From NCBI GenBank assembly GCA_965209015.1, contig OZ242367.1:868001-932000 (forward strand): a stretch of DNA of 64,000 nucleotides, given 5' to 3'. The notes under the pieces were generated by a model. It was not told the origin of the DNA, searched no databases, and was given only the letters and a program-made list of their open reading frames with translations. Source of the DNA: Bin80 sp965209015. Lineage in GTDB: Bacteria > Bacteroidota > Rhodothermia > Rhodothermales > Bin80. Position 1 is the first letter of the stretch, and each line of letters starts with the position of its first letter. Of this stretch, positions 1 through 9,700 are shown in pieces. A program made the position numbers and the translations under genes.

Positions 1-1620
1 ACTTTATTTGACCGAGTGTGCACATACATGGACGGTCTGGCATCGGATCAACGGTCGGACTTTAAGGAGCGCTTGATTCGTGATTCGGCGGCGCAGGACC
101 TGTTGCGTAAAGCCTATATGAATTCCAGTAATCGGGTAGAGTCTTTTCTATCAGTTGCATCCCTTCGTCGCATTCCCGGGGAAATTGCCTTCTTGCTACA
201 TGATACGTATGGTTTTCCAATTGATTTAACTCAACTTATGGCGAAAGAGCGAGGACGTCAAGTTGACATGAAGCGGTTTCAAGAACTCATGGCGGAGCAG
301 AAGCATCGGGCCCGCAGCGCTAAATCTGTCGGAGTCGTAAGTATTGGGGCAACTTCCGGCCATGAGACTGAATTTGCTGGATACGATTCCAACGTTTTGG
401 AGGGAGCATCTGTAATTTCGTCCGATGCAGAGTTACAAGTTATTATACTGGATCGCACCCCATTTTATGGTGAACGAGGCGGACAAATTGGAGATATCGG
501 AACCCTTACCTTTGAAGATGAAGTCATTCAGGTGACTGATACTCAGGTCAACGGGGGGCAAATCACACATAAAGTTGACCGATTTCCTTCTTCGTTGGAA
601 TGTCCCGTCACGGCTATAGTTAATCCTGAGCATCGACACCGCATTGCGAAGCATCATACAGCGACTCACCTAATGTATGCTGCTTTGAGGGAAGTTTTAG
701 GATCTGGAGTTGAGCAGAAAGGATCGCTGGTGGCAGCAGGATATTTACGCTTTGACTTCAGTCATTACGAACGGGTAAATGTGGAAGATCTGAAGCAGGT
801 TCAGGATCGTGTCAATGAACAGATTCAGCGAAATATTATCGCCGAAATTGATCAGGAAGTTCCTTATGAAGAGGCACTGGCTCGGGGAGCAATGGCCCTC
901 TTTGGAGAAAAATATGGAGAAACAGTTCGCGTCGTTACGTTTGACCCGTCATTTTCGGTGGAATTATGCGGAGGTACCCATGTAGAAGCAACAGGCGAGA
1001 TTGGGTTATTTATTTTACAATCTGAAGGTTCAATTGCGACGGGAGTTCGTCGCGTACAGGCGATCGTAGGAATGGATGCGGTTGAATTGGTCACTCAGGA
1101 GCGTACATCTCTGGAGCGAGTCAGGCGAGAATTAAAAGGGGCGGAGCGTCCAATTGATGAGTCCGTAGTGGAGCTTCTTGAAACGAATCGGTTACTTCAA
1201 AAACAACTTGATAAATTTCAACATGATCGACTTGCAACTCAATTGGATGACCTGATCAATGATCCAGTTATCGTAGATGGCGTTCACCTAGTAGCAGGCC
1301 AAATTGATAATGTAGACATGGATATGTTGCGAGCACAAGGGCAAGAATTGCTGCGACGATTGAAGAGCTCAAGTGTGGGAATCTTAGGTACAAAAGATCC
1401 TGGTGGGGAGAAGGCATATTTGGTGGCTGTAGTGACAGAGGATCTCCAATCAAAGGGGGTTAGTGCAGGCAAGATTGCCGGTCATTTTGCCCGTCAGATC
1501 GGGGGTGGAGGTGGGGGGAGGCCAAGTCTTGCTACCGCCGGTGGGCGTCAACCAGAAAAACTGGATTCCCTCCTGAACGATGCTCCCAAAATTATGCATG
1601 GACTATTAACTACATTGTGA
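1..1620 (+). CDS. alaS: Alanine--tRNA ligase, C-terminal part (5' end outside window)
   Basis: Charges tRNA-Ala in the cytoplasm and edits mischarged Ser/Gly. The frame is open to base 1, so about 340 N-terminal residues (the catalytic core) lie outside; the family is about 880 aa and about 540 are visible. Seen: the PGEIAF..DTYGFP segment that ends the aminoacylation half, the editing-site HHTATHL (near 652-672) and CGGTH (967-981) zinc/editing motifs, and a glycine-rich C-terminal DHHA1-type end (GGGGGGRPS). The part before PGEIAF is less conserved than usual. No partner gene follows; a repeat pair lies downstream. The identity is firm. Confidence 0.97.
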   Translation, partial: TLFDRVCTYMDGLASDQRSDFKERLIRDSAAQDLLRKAYMNSSNRVESFLSVASLRRIPGEIAFLLHDTYGFPIDLTQLMAKERGRQVDMKRFQELMAEQKHRARSAKSVGVVSIGATSGHETEFAGYDSNVLEGASVISSDAELQVIILDRTPFYGERGGQIGDIGTLTFEDEVIQVTDTQVNGGQITHKVDRFPSSLECPVTAIVNPEHRHRIAKHHTATHLMYAALREVLGSGVEQKGSLVAAGYLRFDFSHYERVNVEDLKQVQDRVNEQIQRNIIAEIDQEVPYEEALARGAMALFGEKYGETVRVVTFDPSFSVELCGGTHVEATGEIGLFILQSEGSIATGVRRVQAIVGMDAVELVTQERTSLERVRRELKGAERPIDESVVELLETNRLLQKQLDKFQHDRLATQLDDLINDPVIVDGVHLVAGQIDNVDMDMLRAQGQELLRRLKSSSVGILGTKDPGGEKAYLVAVVTEDLQSKGVSAGKIAGHFARQIGGGGGGRPSLATAGGRQPEKLDSLLNDAPKIMHGLLTTL

Positions 1621-1646
1621 GAGATTTGAATTCGTATAGATGCAAG

Positions 1647-1685
1647 GGTTTGAGTAAGTCCATTCTAATCTCTGCGGTTGACGCC
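1647..1685. repeat. 39-bp direct repeat, copy 1
   Basis: First of two identical 39-bp units (starting ggtttgagtaag, ending gttgacgcc) in the alaS-photolyase gap. The second copy begins 73 bp downstream, leaving a 34-bp unique spacer. The unit length and spacing resemble a minimal CRISPR repeat-spacer-repeat, but no cas gene or third copy is visible. A simple tandem duplication is equally possible. Confidence 0.8.
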
Positions 1686-1719
1686 AGGAAGCATGCTAGA
1701 AGCGACCAGTGAGGTTGGA

Positions 1720-1758
1720 GGTTTGAGTAAGTCCATTCTAATCTCTGCGGTTGACGCC
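1720..1758. repeat. 39-bp direct repeat, copy 2
   Basis: Exact second copy of the unit at 1647. It ends about 90 bp before the photolyase start, so it may lie in that gene's leader or promoter region. I see no terminal palindrome inside the unit. Confidence 0.8.
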
Positions 1759-1846
1759 CTTAATGACTTGAGTATTTGTTCAATGCAGGCACTAATTATC
1801 TTCATAGGTTTACATTAAACGATTTGAGAATGAAGATTAGGGAGGC

Positions 1847-3415
1847 ATGCAGCCCACTGTGAATGACAGCCAAATTTCGATCATGAACCCCAACGGCAAA
1901 CAAACGCTAGCCTCTCGTTTGATTGTGATTCTTGGCGATCAACTCTCTTTGGATCTCGCGGCTTTGCGCCTTGGGGATCCAAATCATGATATAGTCCTCA
2001 TGGCTGAGGTTCATGCTGAGACGAAATATGTCCCACATCATCCCAAGAAAATTGCATTCGTTCTATCGTCAATGCGGCATTTCTCCCAATACCTTGTTCG
2101 TTCGGGATGGAATGTGCGATATATACGTCTGGATGATCCAGAAAATACGGGTAGCCTTGTGGGTGAAATAAAGCGTGCAATGGGTGAATTAAATCTATCT
2201 TCCGCGGTGGTCACAGAGCCTGGTGAATATCGTTTGCTGGAAGCTTTCACTGATTGTCGTGGGCTTGAAGTCATTCCAGATGACCGTTTTATCGCAAGCC
2301 ACCATGATTTTGAGCAATGGGCAGAGGGACGTAAGCAATTACGGATGGAGTATTTCTACAGAGAGATGCGTCGCAAGACCGGACTGTTAATGTCTGGAAC
2401 TGTACCTGAGGGAGGCCAGTGGAACTATGATGCAGAAAACAGAAAACCTGCCAAGACAGATTTATCTATTCCTCGCCCCCTGCAATTTGCACCCGATCAA
2501 ATTACTGAGGAGGTTCTACAACTGGTAGAGTCTCAGTTTCGTCATCATTTTGGAAGGTTGCATCCATTCTGGTTCGCTGTTGACCGACCGGGGGCTCTGG
2601 ACGCATTGGAAAATTTTGTGCAGATTGCGTTACCACAATTTGGAGACTATCAGGATGCAATGCTCTCGGATGAGCCATTCATGTATCACTCCGTGCTCTC
2701 GCAATATTTGAATATAGGTTTCTTATCACCGATTGAAATATGTCAAAGGGTAGAACGAGCATACTATGAAGGAAAGGCTCCGCTAAATGCAGTAGAGGGG
2801 TATATACGTCAAATTATTGGATGGCGCGAGTACATCCGCGGGATCTATTGGCAGCAGATGCCTGGTTACACTCGAGAAAACTATATGGATGCTCATCGCT
2901 CCTTGCCAAATTTTTATTGGACAGCCGAAACTGATATGGCTTGTATGTCAGCGGTGATTTCTCAAACTCGAGACGAAGCCTATGCACATCATATTCAACG
3001 GTTAATGATCACCGGCAATTTTGCTCTTCTGGCCGGGATCGATCCTTTTGAAGTGCATGAGTGGTACCTGGCAGTTTATTCAGATGCGTACGAATGGGTT
3101 GAGGCGCCAAATGTCATCGGTATGAGCCAGTTTGCCGATGGTGGACGAATGGCATCCAAGCCATACGCCGCCAGTGGGAACTACATTAACAAAATGTCGA
3201 ATCACTGCGGAACCTGTCGCTATGATGTGAAGCAGAAGACGGGCAACGATGCATGTCCTTTTAATCCACTGTATTGGGACTTTCTGGTTCGTAATGGCGA
3301 TAAGCTGCGTAGTAATCCCCGACTAGGGAATGCCTACCGGACTTGGGATAGGATGAAAGCGGACCGACAGAAGGAGTATTTAGACAGTGCACAACAGGTT
3401 CTGGACAAACTGTAG
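1847..3415 (+). CDS. FeS-BCP cryptochrome/photolyase (PhrB-type, probable (6-4) photolyase)
   Basis: Light-dependent flavoprotein of the deoxyribodipyrimidine photolyase-related family. It probably repairs (6-4) photoproducts using FAD and a 4Fe-4S cluster. Seen: N-terminal Rossmann antenna domain opening with LIVILGDQL, a helical FAD domain, and four cysteines at residues 366, 454, 457 and 470. Their spacing (88, 3, 13) is the one I recall for the iron-sulfur ligands of Agrobacterium PhrB. Length (522 aa) is normal. GGAGG sits only 1 nt before the ATG, so the GTG at 1859 may be the true start. It is convergent with a second photolyase-family gene, a pairing that suggests a light-exposed habitat. 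Confidence 0.93.
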   Translation: MQPTVNDSQISIMNPNGKQTLASRLIVILGDQLSLDLAALRLGDPNHDIVLMAEVHAETKYVPHHPKKIAFVLSSMRHFSQYLVRSGWNVRYIRLDDPENTGSLVGEIKRAMGELNLSSAVVTEPGEYRLLEAFTDCRGLEVIPDDRFIASHHDFEQWAEGRKQLRMEYFYREMRRKTGLLMSGTVPEGGQWNYDAENRKPAKTDLSIPRPLQFAPDQITEEVLQLVESQFRHHFGRLHPFWFAVDRPGALDALENFVQIALPQFGDYQDAMLSDEPFMYHSVLSQYLNIGFLSPIEICQRVERAYYEGKAPLNAVEGYIRQIIGWREYIRGIYWQQMPGYTRENYMDAHRSLPNFYWTAETDMACMSAVISQTRDEAYAHHIQRLMITGNFALLAGIDPFEVHEWYLAVYSDAYEWVEAPNVIGMSQFADGGRMASKPYAASGNYINKMSNHCGTCRYDVKQKTGNDACPFNPLYWDFLVRNGDKLRSNPRLGNAYRTWDRMKADRQKEYLDSAQQVLDKL

Positions 3416-3607
3416 GGGGCAAATCTCAGATTTAGAATTAGTGCCCAACAGATTAAGGTACTTGAGATTGATTATTGAAGGCATTCAGGTTCTTAATTTG
3501 TTGAGGAGAGTTAGTTCAGAGATGCTCACAAAAAGACGGAAGGTGGCTCCCTAATTGCCCGAACGTGCAAATTTATGTGATCCTTCACATGAATCAACCA
3601 CAGCAAT

Positions 3608-3745
3608 TCATGCTCTACGTCTGCACCGCTCAGAGCAGTAACGGACATCATTCCAGTTTTTGGCCCATTTCTTACGCCATGTGAATAATCGACTGCAGAC
3701 AGGGCAAATCTTAGTGGATAGATCAGATTTCTTACGCATTCGCAT
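3608..3745 (-). CDS. DUF2256 mini zinc-ribbon protein (45 aa)
   Basis: A very small gene, easily missed. The product reads MRMRKKSDL.., then CPVC, FTWRKKW, NWNDVRYCSERCRRR and stop, the canonical DUF2256 pattern: two Cys pairs (CPVC and CSERC) and a basic tail, presumably binding one zinc. The start at 3745 is preferred over 3739 because GGAGG (3754-3758 on this strand) lies 8 nt upstream. It begins 22 bp after the stop of the photolyase-family gene on the same strand and is probably cotranscribed with it. DUF2256 genes are known companions of photolyase/cryptochrome genes; their function is unknown. Confidence 0.9.
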   Translation of the reverse strand: MRMRKKSDLSTKICPVCSRLFTWRKKWAKNWNDVRYCSERCRRRA

Positions 3746-3767
3746 TGCTCAGTCCTCCGTTGGCAAG

Positions 3768-5249
3768 CTAAGTTGAGTTCCCGATTTTTTGGAGGGCTGA
3801 GAATGATGCTCGGCGCTTTCGGCTGCCATGCTTGACCAGAATCTCTGCAGCCTCAGCTTGAAAGGTTTTTTCTCTACGAACTGCCCACACCTTTTGTCGA
3901 GCCACTTTTGCTGCGGCCAGATGATCAAAAATACGCTTGGGATAGTGTTTGCCGATCACATTTGTTGCGTTCGGAGCTTTCCAAGGCTCTTGTAAAAAAA
4001 TGTCGGGGATTTCAGACAATTCTGGTAGCCAATGTCGGGTAAAAATGCCATCTGGATCTTGGTCATTGCCTTGTTTTACAGGATTATAGACTCGAATGGT
4101 ATTGATGCCTGTGGTGCCGGATTGCATTTGTACTTGACTCCAGTGAATGCCGGGCTCATAATCAGTGAATAGTCGGGCAAGCTCCAAGCCAGGAGCGCGC
4201 CAGTCTAACCAGAGGTGATAGCTTGCAGTGGCCATTACCATTGCACGCATACGAAAGTTTAGCCAACCGGTTGAACGAAGTGAGCGCATACATGCGTCCA
4301 GAAAGGGATATCCCGTCTGGCCAGCCGCCCAGGCAGCCAATTGTTCAGAGTCTGGCTTCACAGGGCGCAGCCCATCATATAGTCGGTGCAGGTTTTTGAA
4401 TTCAATTGAGGGCTCATCTTCCAGTTTTTGGATAAAGTGACAGTGCCAGTGCAGTCGTCCAGTAAATGAGCGCAGAGATTTTCGCCAATTCTTTGCGGAT
4501 GGCTCTAAGGTACGCTGCCGTAGAATTGTCGCCTGGGTTACTTCACGCATTGATATGGCCCCCCAAGCCAGATAAGGAGAAAGCCGAGAGCAAGACTGAG
4601 CACCTTCTAATGGTGAGGACATCGCCTGCTGGTACATCTCTCCTCGTTGGTTGAGGAAGCTGTCCAAACGTTCTATTGCAGCGCGGCGGCCTCCCAATTG
4701 ACGGTCTGGACATGGGTCTGGGTGAAGCTTCAGATCATTGGAGGTCGGTAAATATCCAAGATCCACTTCAAGAGGACTCAAGATAGGAGTTTGGGATGGG
4801 GGAAGTGCCATAAACCGATCCCAACGAGTGGACCACCCATCACGCGAAGGGATAGGCCGTTGAACTCCGTGATTTTGGATCTCATTCCAGCATACGCCAT
4901 TAGCTTTACACCAAGCAGCGACATCTATATCGCGTTGGTAGGTCCAGCCATTACCAGTTTCTTCGTGTGACCAGAGCGCATGAAGTAATCCTGAAGTCCG
5001 AAATTTGGACAGGATATCAATTACATTCCCGGTGCGAACGACCAAGGGCTGGCCCAGTGCGGCTAAATCCTCACGTAACTCTAAAAGTGTCTCGGCGATA
5101 AACTCCCACTGTCTGGCCGACATGTCAGATTGTAGCCAGAGTTCAGGCTCTACGATATAGATAGGTAAAACCGTCCCATGCTGAGCGGCCTGGGTTAGTG
5201 CTGCATGATCGTTAACCCTTAGATCACGTTTGAACCAGACAATCTGCAT
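3768..5249 (-). CDS. Cryptochrome/photolyase-family flavoprotein
   Basis: Second photolyase homolog (493 aa), unrelated in subgroup to the FeS type at 1847. Seen: N-terminal IVWFKRDLRVNDHAAL antenna-domain signature, and a C-terminal FAD-binding region with TGYPFLDACMR, GWLNFRMRA and DYEPGIHWSQVQMQSG. The classic GWMHNRVRM and DxxxN segments of CPD photolyases are replaced, so substrate (CPD, ssDNA or a signalling role) cannot be assigned from sequence. It is followed on the same strand by the DUF2256 gene. A short basic C-terminal tail (GSRKRRAS) extends beyond the FAD domain. The family call is firm, the substrate open. Confidence 0.93.
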   Translation of the reverse strand: MQIVWFKRDLRVNDHAALTQAAQHGTVLPIYIVEPELWLQSDMSARQWEFIAETLLELREDLAALGQPLVVRTGNVIDILSKFRTSGLLHALWSHEETGNGWTYQRDIDVAAWCKANGVCWNEIQNHGVQRPIPSRDGWSTRWDRFMALPPSQTPILSPLEVDLGYLPTSNDLKLHPDPCPDRQLGGRRAAIERLDSFLNQRGEMYQQAMSSPLEGAQSCSRLSPYLAWGAISMREVTQATILRQRTLEPSAKNWRKSLRSFTGRLHWHCHFIQKLEDEPSIEFKNLHRLYDGLRPVKPDSEQLAAWAAGQTGYPFLDACMRSLRSTGWLNFRMRAMVMATASYHLWLDWRAPGLELARLFTDYEPGIHWSQVQMQSGTTGINTIRVYNPVKQGNDQDPDGIFTRHWLPELSEIPDIFLQEPWKAPNATNVIGKHYPKRIFDHLAAAKVARQKVWAVRREKTFQAEAAEILVKHGSRKRRASFSALQKIGNST

Positions 5250-6700
5250 GATTGCTCATAGGTAGCTATATGACAGGAGGATTTGATAACCAGTATTTTG
5301 GAAGTAAACTGATCCATGGGAATCATTGAAATATTTTCAAGAGTCACAAGAGGCATAAGCACATTAGTTAGACAGTGATTCACCGCGGAGGCAGAAATTT
5401 TCTCGGAAAGAGCCTCTTTCAAGACCCTTTGTTTTCGCCTGTTGTCCCCGCCGAATTGCGGCTTAAAGTGGTTCAGTTTCATCGGATTACGCAAATCATT
5501 GGTATGGGTTCGCCGTTTTTTCGAGTGGACAGGTGTTTTGCCTCTCCACGGAGGTTTCTGTTTGGTAAATTTCATTCACGATCTGCATAGATTTCACGCA
5601 CTCCTCTCGCGGCATCTGTGGTTCGGGACGTCCAGATTCTATATGCGGGTGTTGGATGGCCCGGATTACTGGATCATCCGTAGCATTTGGTCCACCGTGA
5701 GTACCACCATGTTGAACACTAGATGGTACAGAACTTTTTCGTGCCAGCGGGCTCGGATATATGCGTCCAGCCGACTCATCCTTGAGCCGCTCAGGGGCAT
5801 GCTCCACGGTCAAACGTTCTTAGTGTAGTGAACCCGCTCAGCAGGAATGAATTCAGGTCGGCAACTTTGACGTTACAAATTCCTGAAAAGCCCGAGAATA
5901 CCTTTAGGCGCACTTGGCACATCCCACTGCCGTGACCAACCACATAGAATAGGGATCAGAGCAAAATATCCGATAGGAAGCGCTCCCGCAACCAGAAAAT
6001 TGGCGGAATACTTAACGCCATCTTGGCCAAGAATGACCGTGCAAGGTAAACCCGGTGTACAAGCAGACGTCCCACCGAACGAAGTCGGAGCGAGGCAGAT
6101 ATTCCTCCACACATACCAACTCAAACCATATCAATAACTTCCTGAATCGTTTGGGTAAAACTCCGTAGTTCTGCTCCACGATGAAAGAGATAACTCCTGT
6201 TGACAGGAAATGTAAAAGCTGTATAGCTTCTTGGTAACGGACATGGAAACCTCTGGGGTTTATTGGGTTTTCAATACTCGAGATATACAAAATTCGGAGC
6301 CCCTGTCCCTTCATTATATGGCCCCAAAACGATACCTCTCAGAGCAAATCAGCCCCTCAGAGAAATGCAACATGAAGCGTGCTTGAGATTTTAGGTATTC
6401 AGACCCTAAAACGTTTCACCATTGCAATAAGCTAGTTGCCCGTCAAACACTTGAACCAGTCCGTGGCGAATCCCACGCTCGCTGATACTATCCCGTATTG
6501 ACTCGTGCTCCTTCCCGTCGCATTGAACTCTCAGGCAAGTCCATGAGAAAACAACTCACAAACCTAGAACAACCCATGTCCTGAAACAAAAAACGAAACA
6601 CATAATTCAAGCCGAGGTTGCCATAAAATAGGTACTTACGTAGCACTAATGTGAATTAATTGTGAACTTCATCCAGAATACAACTTAAATAAATATTAAG
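5250..6700. other. Gene-poor 1.45-kb region
   Basis: No convincing intact gene. Overlapping short frames exist on both strands (for example 5496-5813 and 6012-6314 on the minus strand, 5442-5828 on the plus strand), but none shows a recognisable family. The minus frames at 6314-5873 have a hydrophobic stretch and could be a decayed gene with a frameshift near 6070. It contains the MITE-like repeat at 5410 and serves as the leader of the LRR/Calx-beta gene. Confidence 0.5.
5410..5500. repeat. Degenerate copy of the MITE found at 62700
   Basis: Starts gagcctctttcaa and stays alignable for about 90 bp with the left part of the element at 62700-62806, including the shared blocks cctgttgtccccg and gaattg.ggcttaaa. 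Identity is roughly 80 percent by eye. I could not find a matching right terminal repeat, so this is an old or partial copy. Confidence 0.7.
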
Positions 6701-9700
6701 ATGCACACAGAAACACATCCAGATAAATCTAAATCAAAACATGAGGGGGCATTTTGTCGTATCGTTCTCCCCCTGATTCTAGTCTTGCTATTTCCAAGCT
6801 CATTGTGGGCACAGGATAACACATTTCCTACTGTTTCCTTTGCAACGGTGGATGAGCCCATCTTGGCGGCGAACTTTAATGAGGATATCGCTTCCGTCAC
6901 TGAGAAAACGGTGACCCCCACATTAAGCAGCGCTTTGATCACATCCGATATGGAAAAGGTAAGCTATACGGCTCCAACTGAGCCGAGTGCCGAGCTTCGG
7001 GATGTAGCGAGTAGTGATGCAGTGGATTTTACGGATCCGAAAGTGTTCAGTATCTGTTCTCGGACTCAGGTCGTGAGAGACGTAATTTTGGAGCAGTTAC
7101 CGAATAGGATGTTTTGTGGTCCGGTCAGCGCTGATGATTTAAGCAGTATTACTTTTTTGAATTTTTTGCAGAGGGATGTTACTACATTGGCGAATGGTGA
7201 TTTCGCTGGACTCACCAATTTAACGGGTATCCTCCTTACTGGAAACGCTCTCACGAGTCTACCTGAAGATTTATTTGATGGACTTACCAACTTATCAGAA
7301 CTCTACCTTAATCAAAACGATCTCACGAGTCTAAATTCGAATCTGTTTGATGGCCTCACGAATTTAGAAATTCTTCACCTTGGTAACAACGGACGACTCA
7401 CGACTCTACATCAAGATCTGTTTGATGGGCTCACCAGCTTAAAAAATCTTGACATTGGTGGTAACGGACTCACGACTCTACATCAGGATCTGTTTGATGA
7501 CCTCACCAGCTTAGAAGAACTGGATATTGATCATAACGAGTTGACGAGTCTAAATTCAAATCTATTTGATGGACCTACTAGCTTAAAAGAACTTCGTCTT
7601 GCTGACAACAAGATCTCGTCTCTAAATTCAAATCTGTTTGATGGACTCACTAGCTTAGAGTTCCTCAGTCTTTCAGGCAACGACATCACATTTCTCAGTC
7701 AAAATCTGTTTGAGGAACTCACCAGCCTAAGGACTCTCTTCATTCGTAGCAACAGTCTCGTGGATCCACCTCAAGATCTCTTTGATGGCCTCACCAACTT
7801 AGAAACCCTTAACTTTGAAAACAACTCTTTCACGAATCCACCTCGAGATCTCTTTGATGGACTCACCAACTTACAAACTCTTAACCTTGATAACAACTCT
7901 ATCACGGAACTACATCCAGAGCTCTTTAATGATGTTGAGTCTGATCCATTTACAGTTAGCTTGAATGGTAATCCCCTCACCTGTGTCCCTGCCGCAATAC
8001 TTAATCAGGGGAATGTCGTTATCGAGCCTACCAGTATTGCCGTTGTCTGCCCTGATCTCTTGGTTACGTTAAGCACAAACCCCATCAGTATTGGGGAGGA
8101 AGATGGAGCCACCGAGATCGCTGTAACCGCCACATTAAATGTTCTTCGGTCAACCCCCACGCCAGTGACGGTCTCTGTGGGATCGGGTACCGCGACCTCA
8201 GGAACAGACTTTACCGAAGTCTCCGATTTTACAATCAGCATTCCGGCGAACACCCGGTCTGCCACCGGAACGTTCACGCTGACGCCCACTTCGGATACTG
8301 TGGAAGAGTCGAATGAGACCGTGAGGATCACCGGAACTAGCACGGCGTCAAATGTGACGGGTGTCATTGCAACCAGTCTTGCGATCAATGATGATGATAT
8401 TACGCTAACGGTATCCCTCGATCTTTCCCTTACCTCCATTTCCGAAAATGCAGGTAGCACAACGGTGACGGCAACCCTTAATAGCCCCTCCACCGTAGAG
8501 ACCACGATCACGATCTCAGCGGACCCAACCTCACCGGCCACCGAGTCGGATTATACGCTAAGTGGGAGCACACTCACGATTGCGGCGGGGCAGACGGAGA
8601 GTACGGGCAACGTGACCATCACGGCCGTAGATAATCCCGTAGATGCACCAGATAGAACGGTACAGGTGCAGGGTACGACAGAAAATACCCAAGGAGTAAC
8701 GGGGCCCAGTACGGTGGAGCTTACGATCACCGATGACGAAGGGGCACCAACCGTGACGTTATCACTGGAGCCTTCCACAATCACTGAGGATGGAGGCAGC
8801 ACAACGGTCACGGCAATGCTTAACCATCCCTCCATTGCCGCGACCACGGTGACGGTCACAGCGCTTGCCAACCCACCGGCTGTGGCATCGGACCTGGTGC
8901 TGAGTCAGAATACGACTCTAACCATTGAGGCGGGAGATACTGAGAGTACAGGTTTGGTAACCATGACGGCGGTGGATAACGAGGTGGGGGCCCCAGACAA
9001 GACCGTACAGGTGCAGGGTGCCGCGACGAACACGCAGGGGGTGACCGCGCCTGCCGATGTTGTTCTAACCATTACCGATGATGGGGATATAAATCCGACG
9101 GTCTCGCTGACTCTTACCTCCACCTCCATCTCCGAGGATGAAGGGCAAACGACCGTGACTGCAACGATTGATCCTCCCTCCAGTGCGGTCACCACGATCG
9201 AGGTATCGGTCCTCCCCGATGTACCGGCCACGGAGTCGGATTATCAAGTCAGTGAGAACCCAACGTTGACCATTGCAGCAGGGGAGACGGAGAGCACTGG
9301 GCTGGTGACCATTACGGCGGTGGATAACGAGGTAGATGCGCCAGACAAGACCGTGCAGGTGCAGGGTAACGCGACGAATGCACAGGAGGTCGTAACAAAC
9401 CCAGAAGCGGTAGAGCTTACGATTACGGATGACGAGGAGGCGCCAACGGTCACTCTGATGCTGGATCCCCCCACGATTAGCGAGAATGGAGGCGAGACGA
9501 CGGTCACAGCATCCTTAAATCGGGCCTCTGGGACGGTGACCACCATTGAAGTGATGGTGCTCCCCGACGCGCCGGCAACAGAGTCGGATTATCAAATCAG
9601 CGATAACGTGACGTTGACGATTGCAGCAGGGGAGACCGAGAGTACAGGTTTGGTAACCATGACGGCGGTGGATAACGAGGTGCAGGCGCCAGACAAGACC

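Noticed and set aside
1647..1758. CRISPR array call
   Set aside because: Only two repeats, no cas genes and no leader; kept as direct repeats.
5442..5828. 128-codon plus-strand frame in the gene-poor region
   Set aside because: It overlaps the MITE-like repeat, is rich in Trp, Phe and Arg as in random frames, and has competing frames on the other strand.
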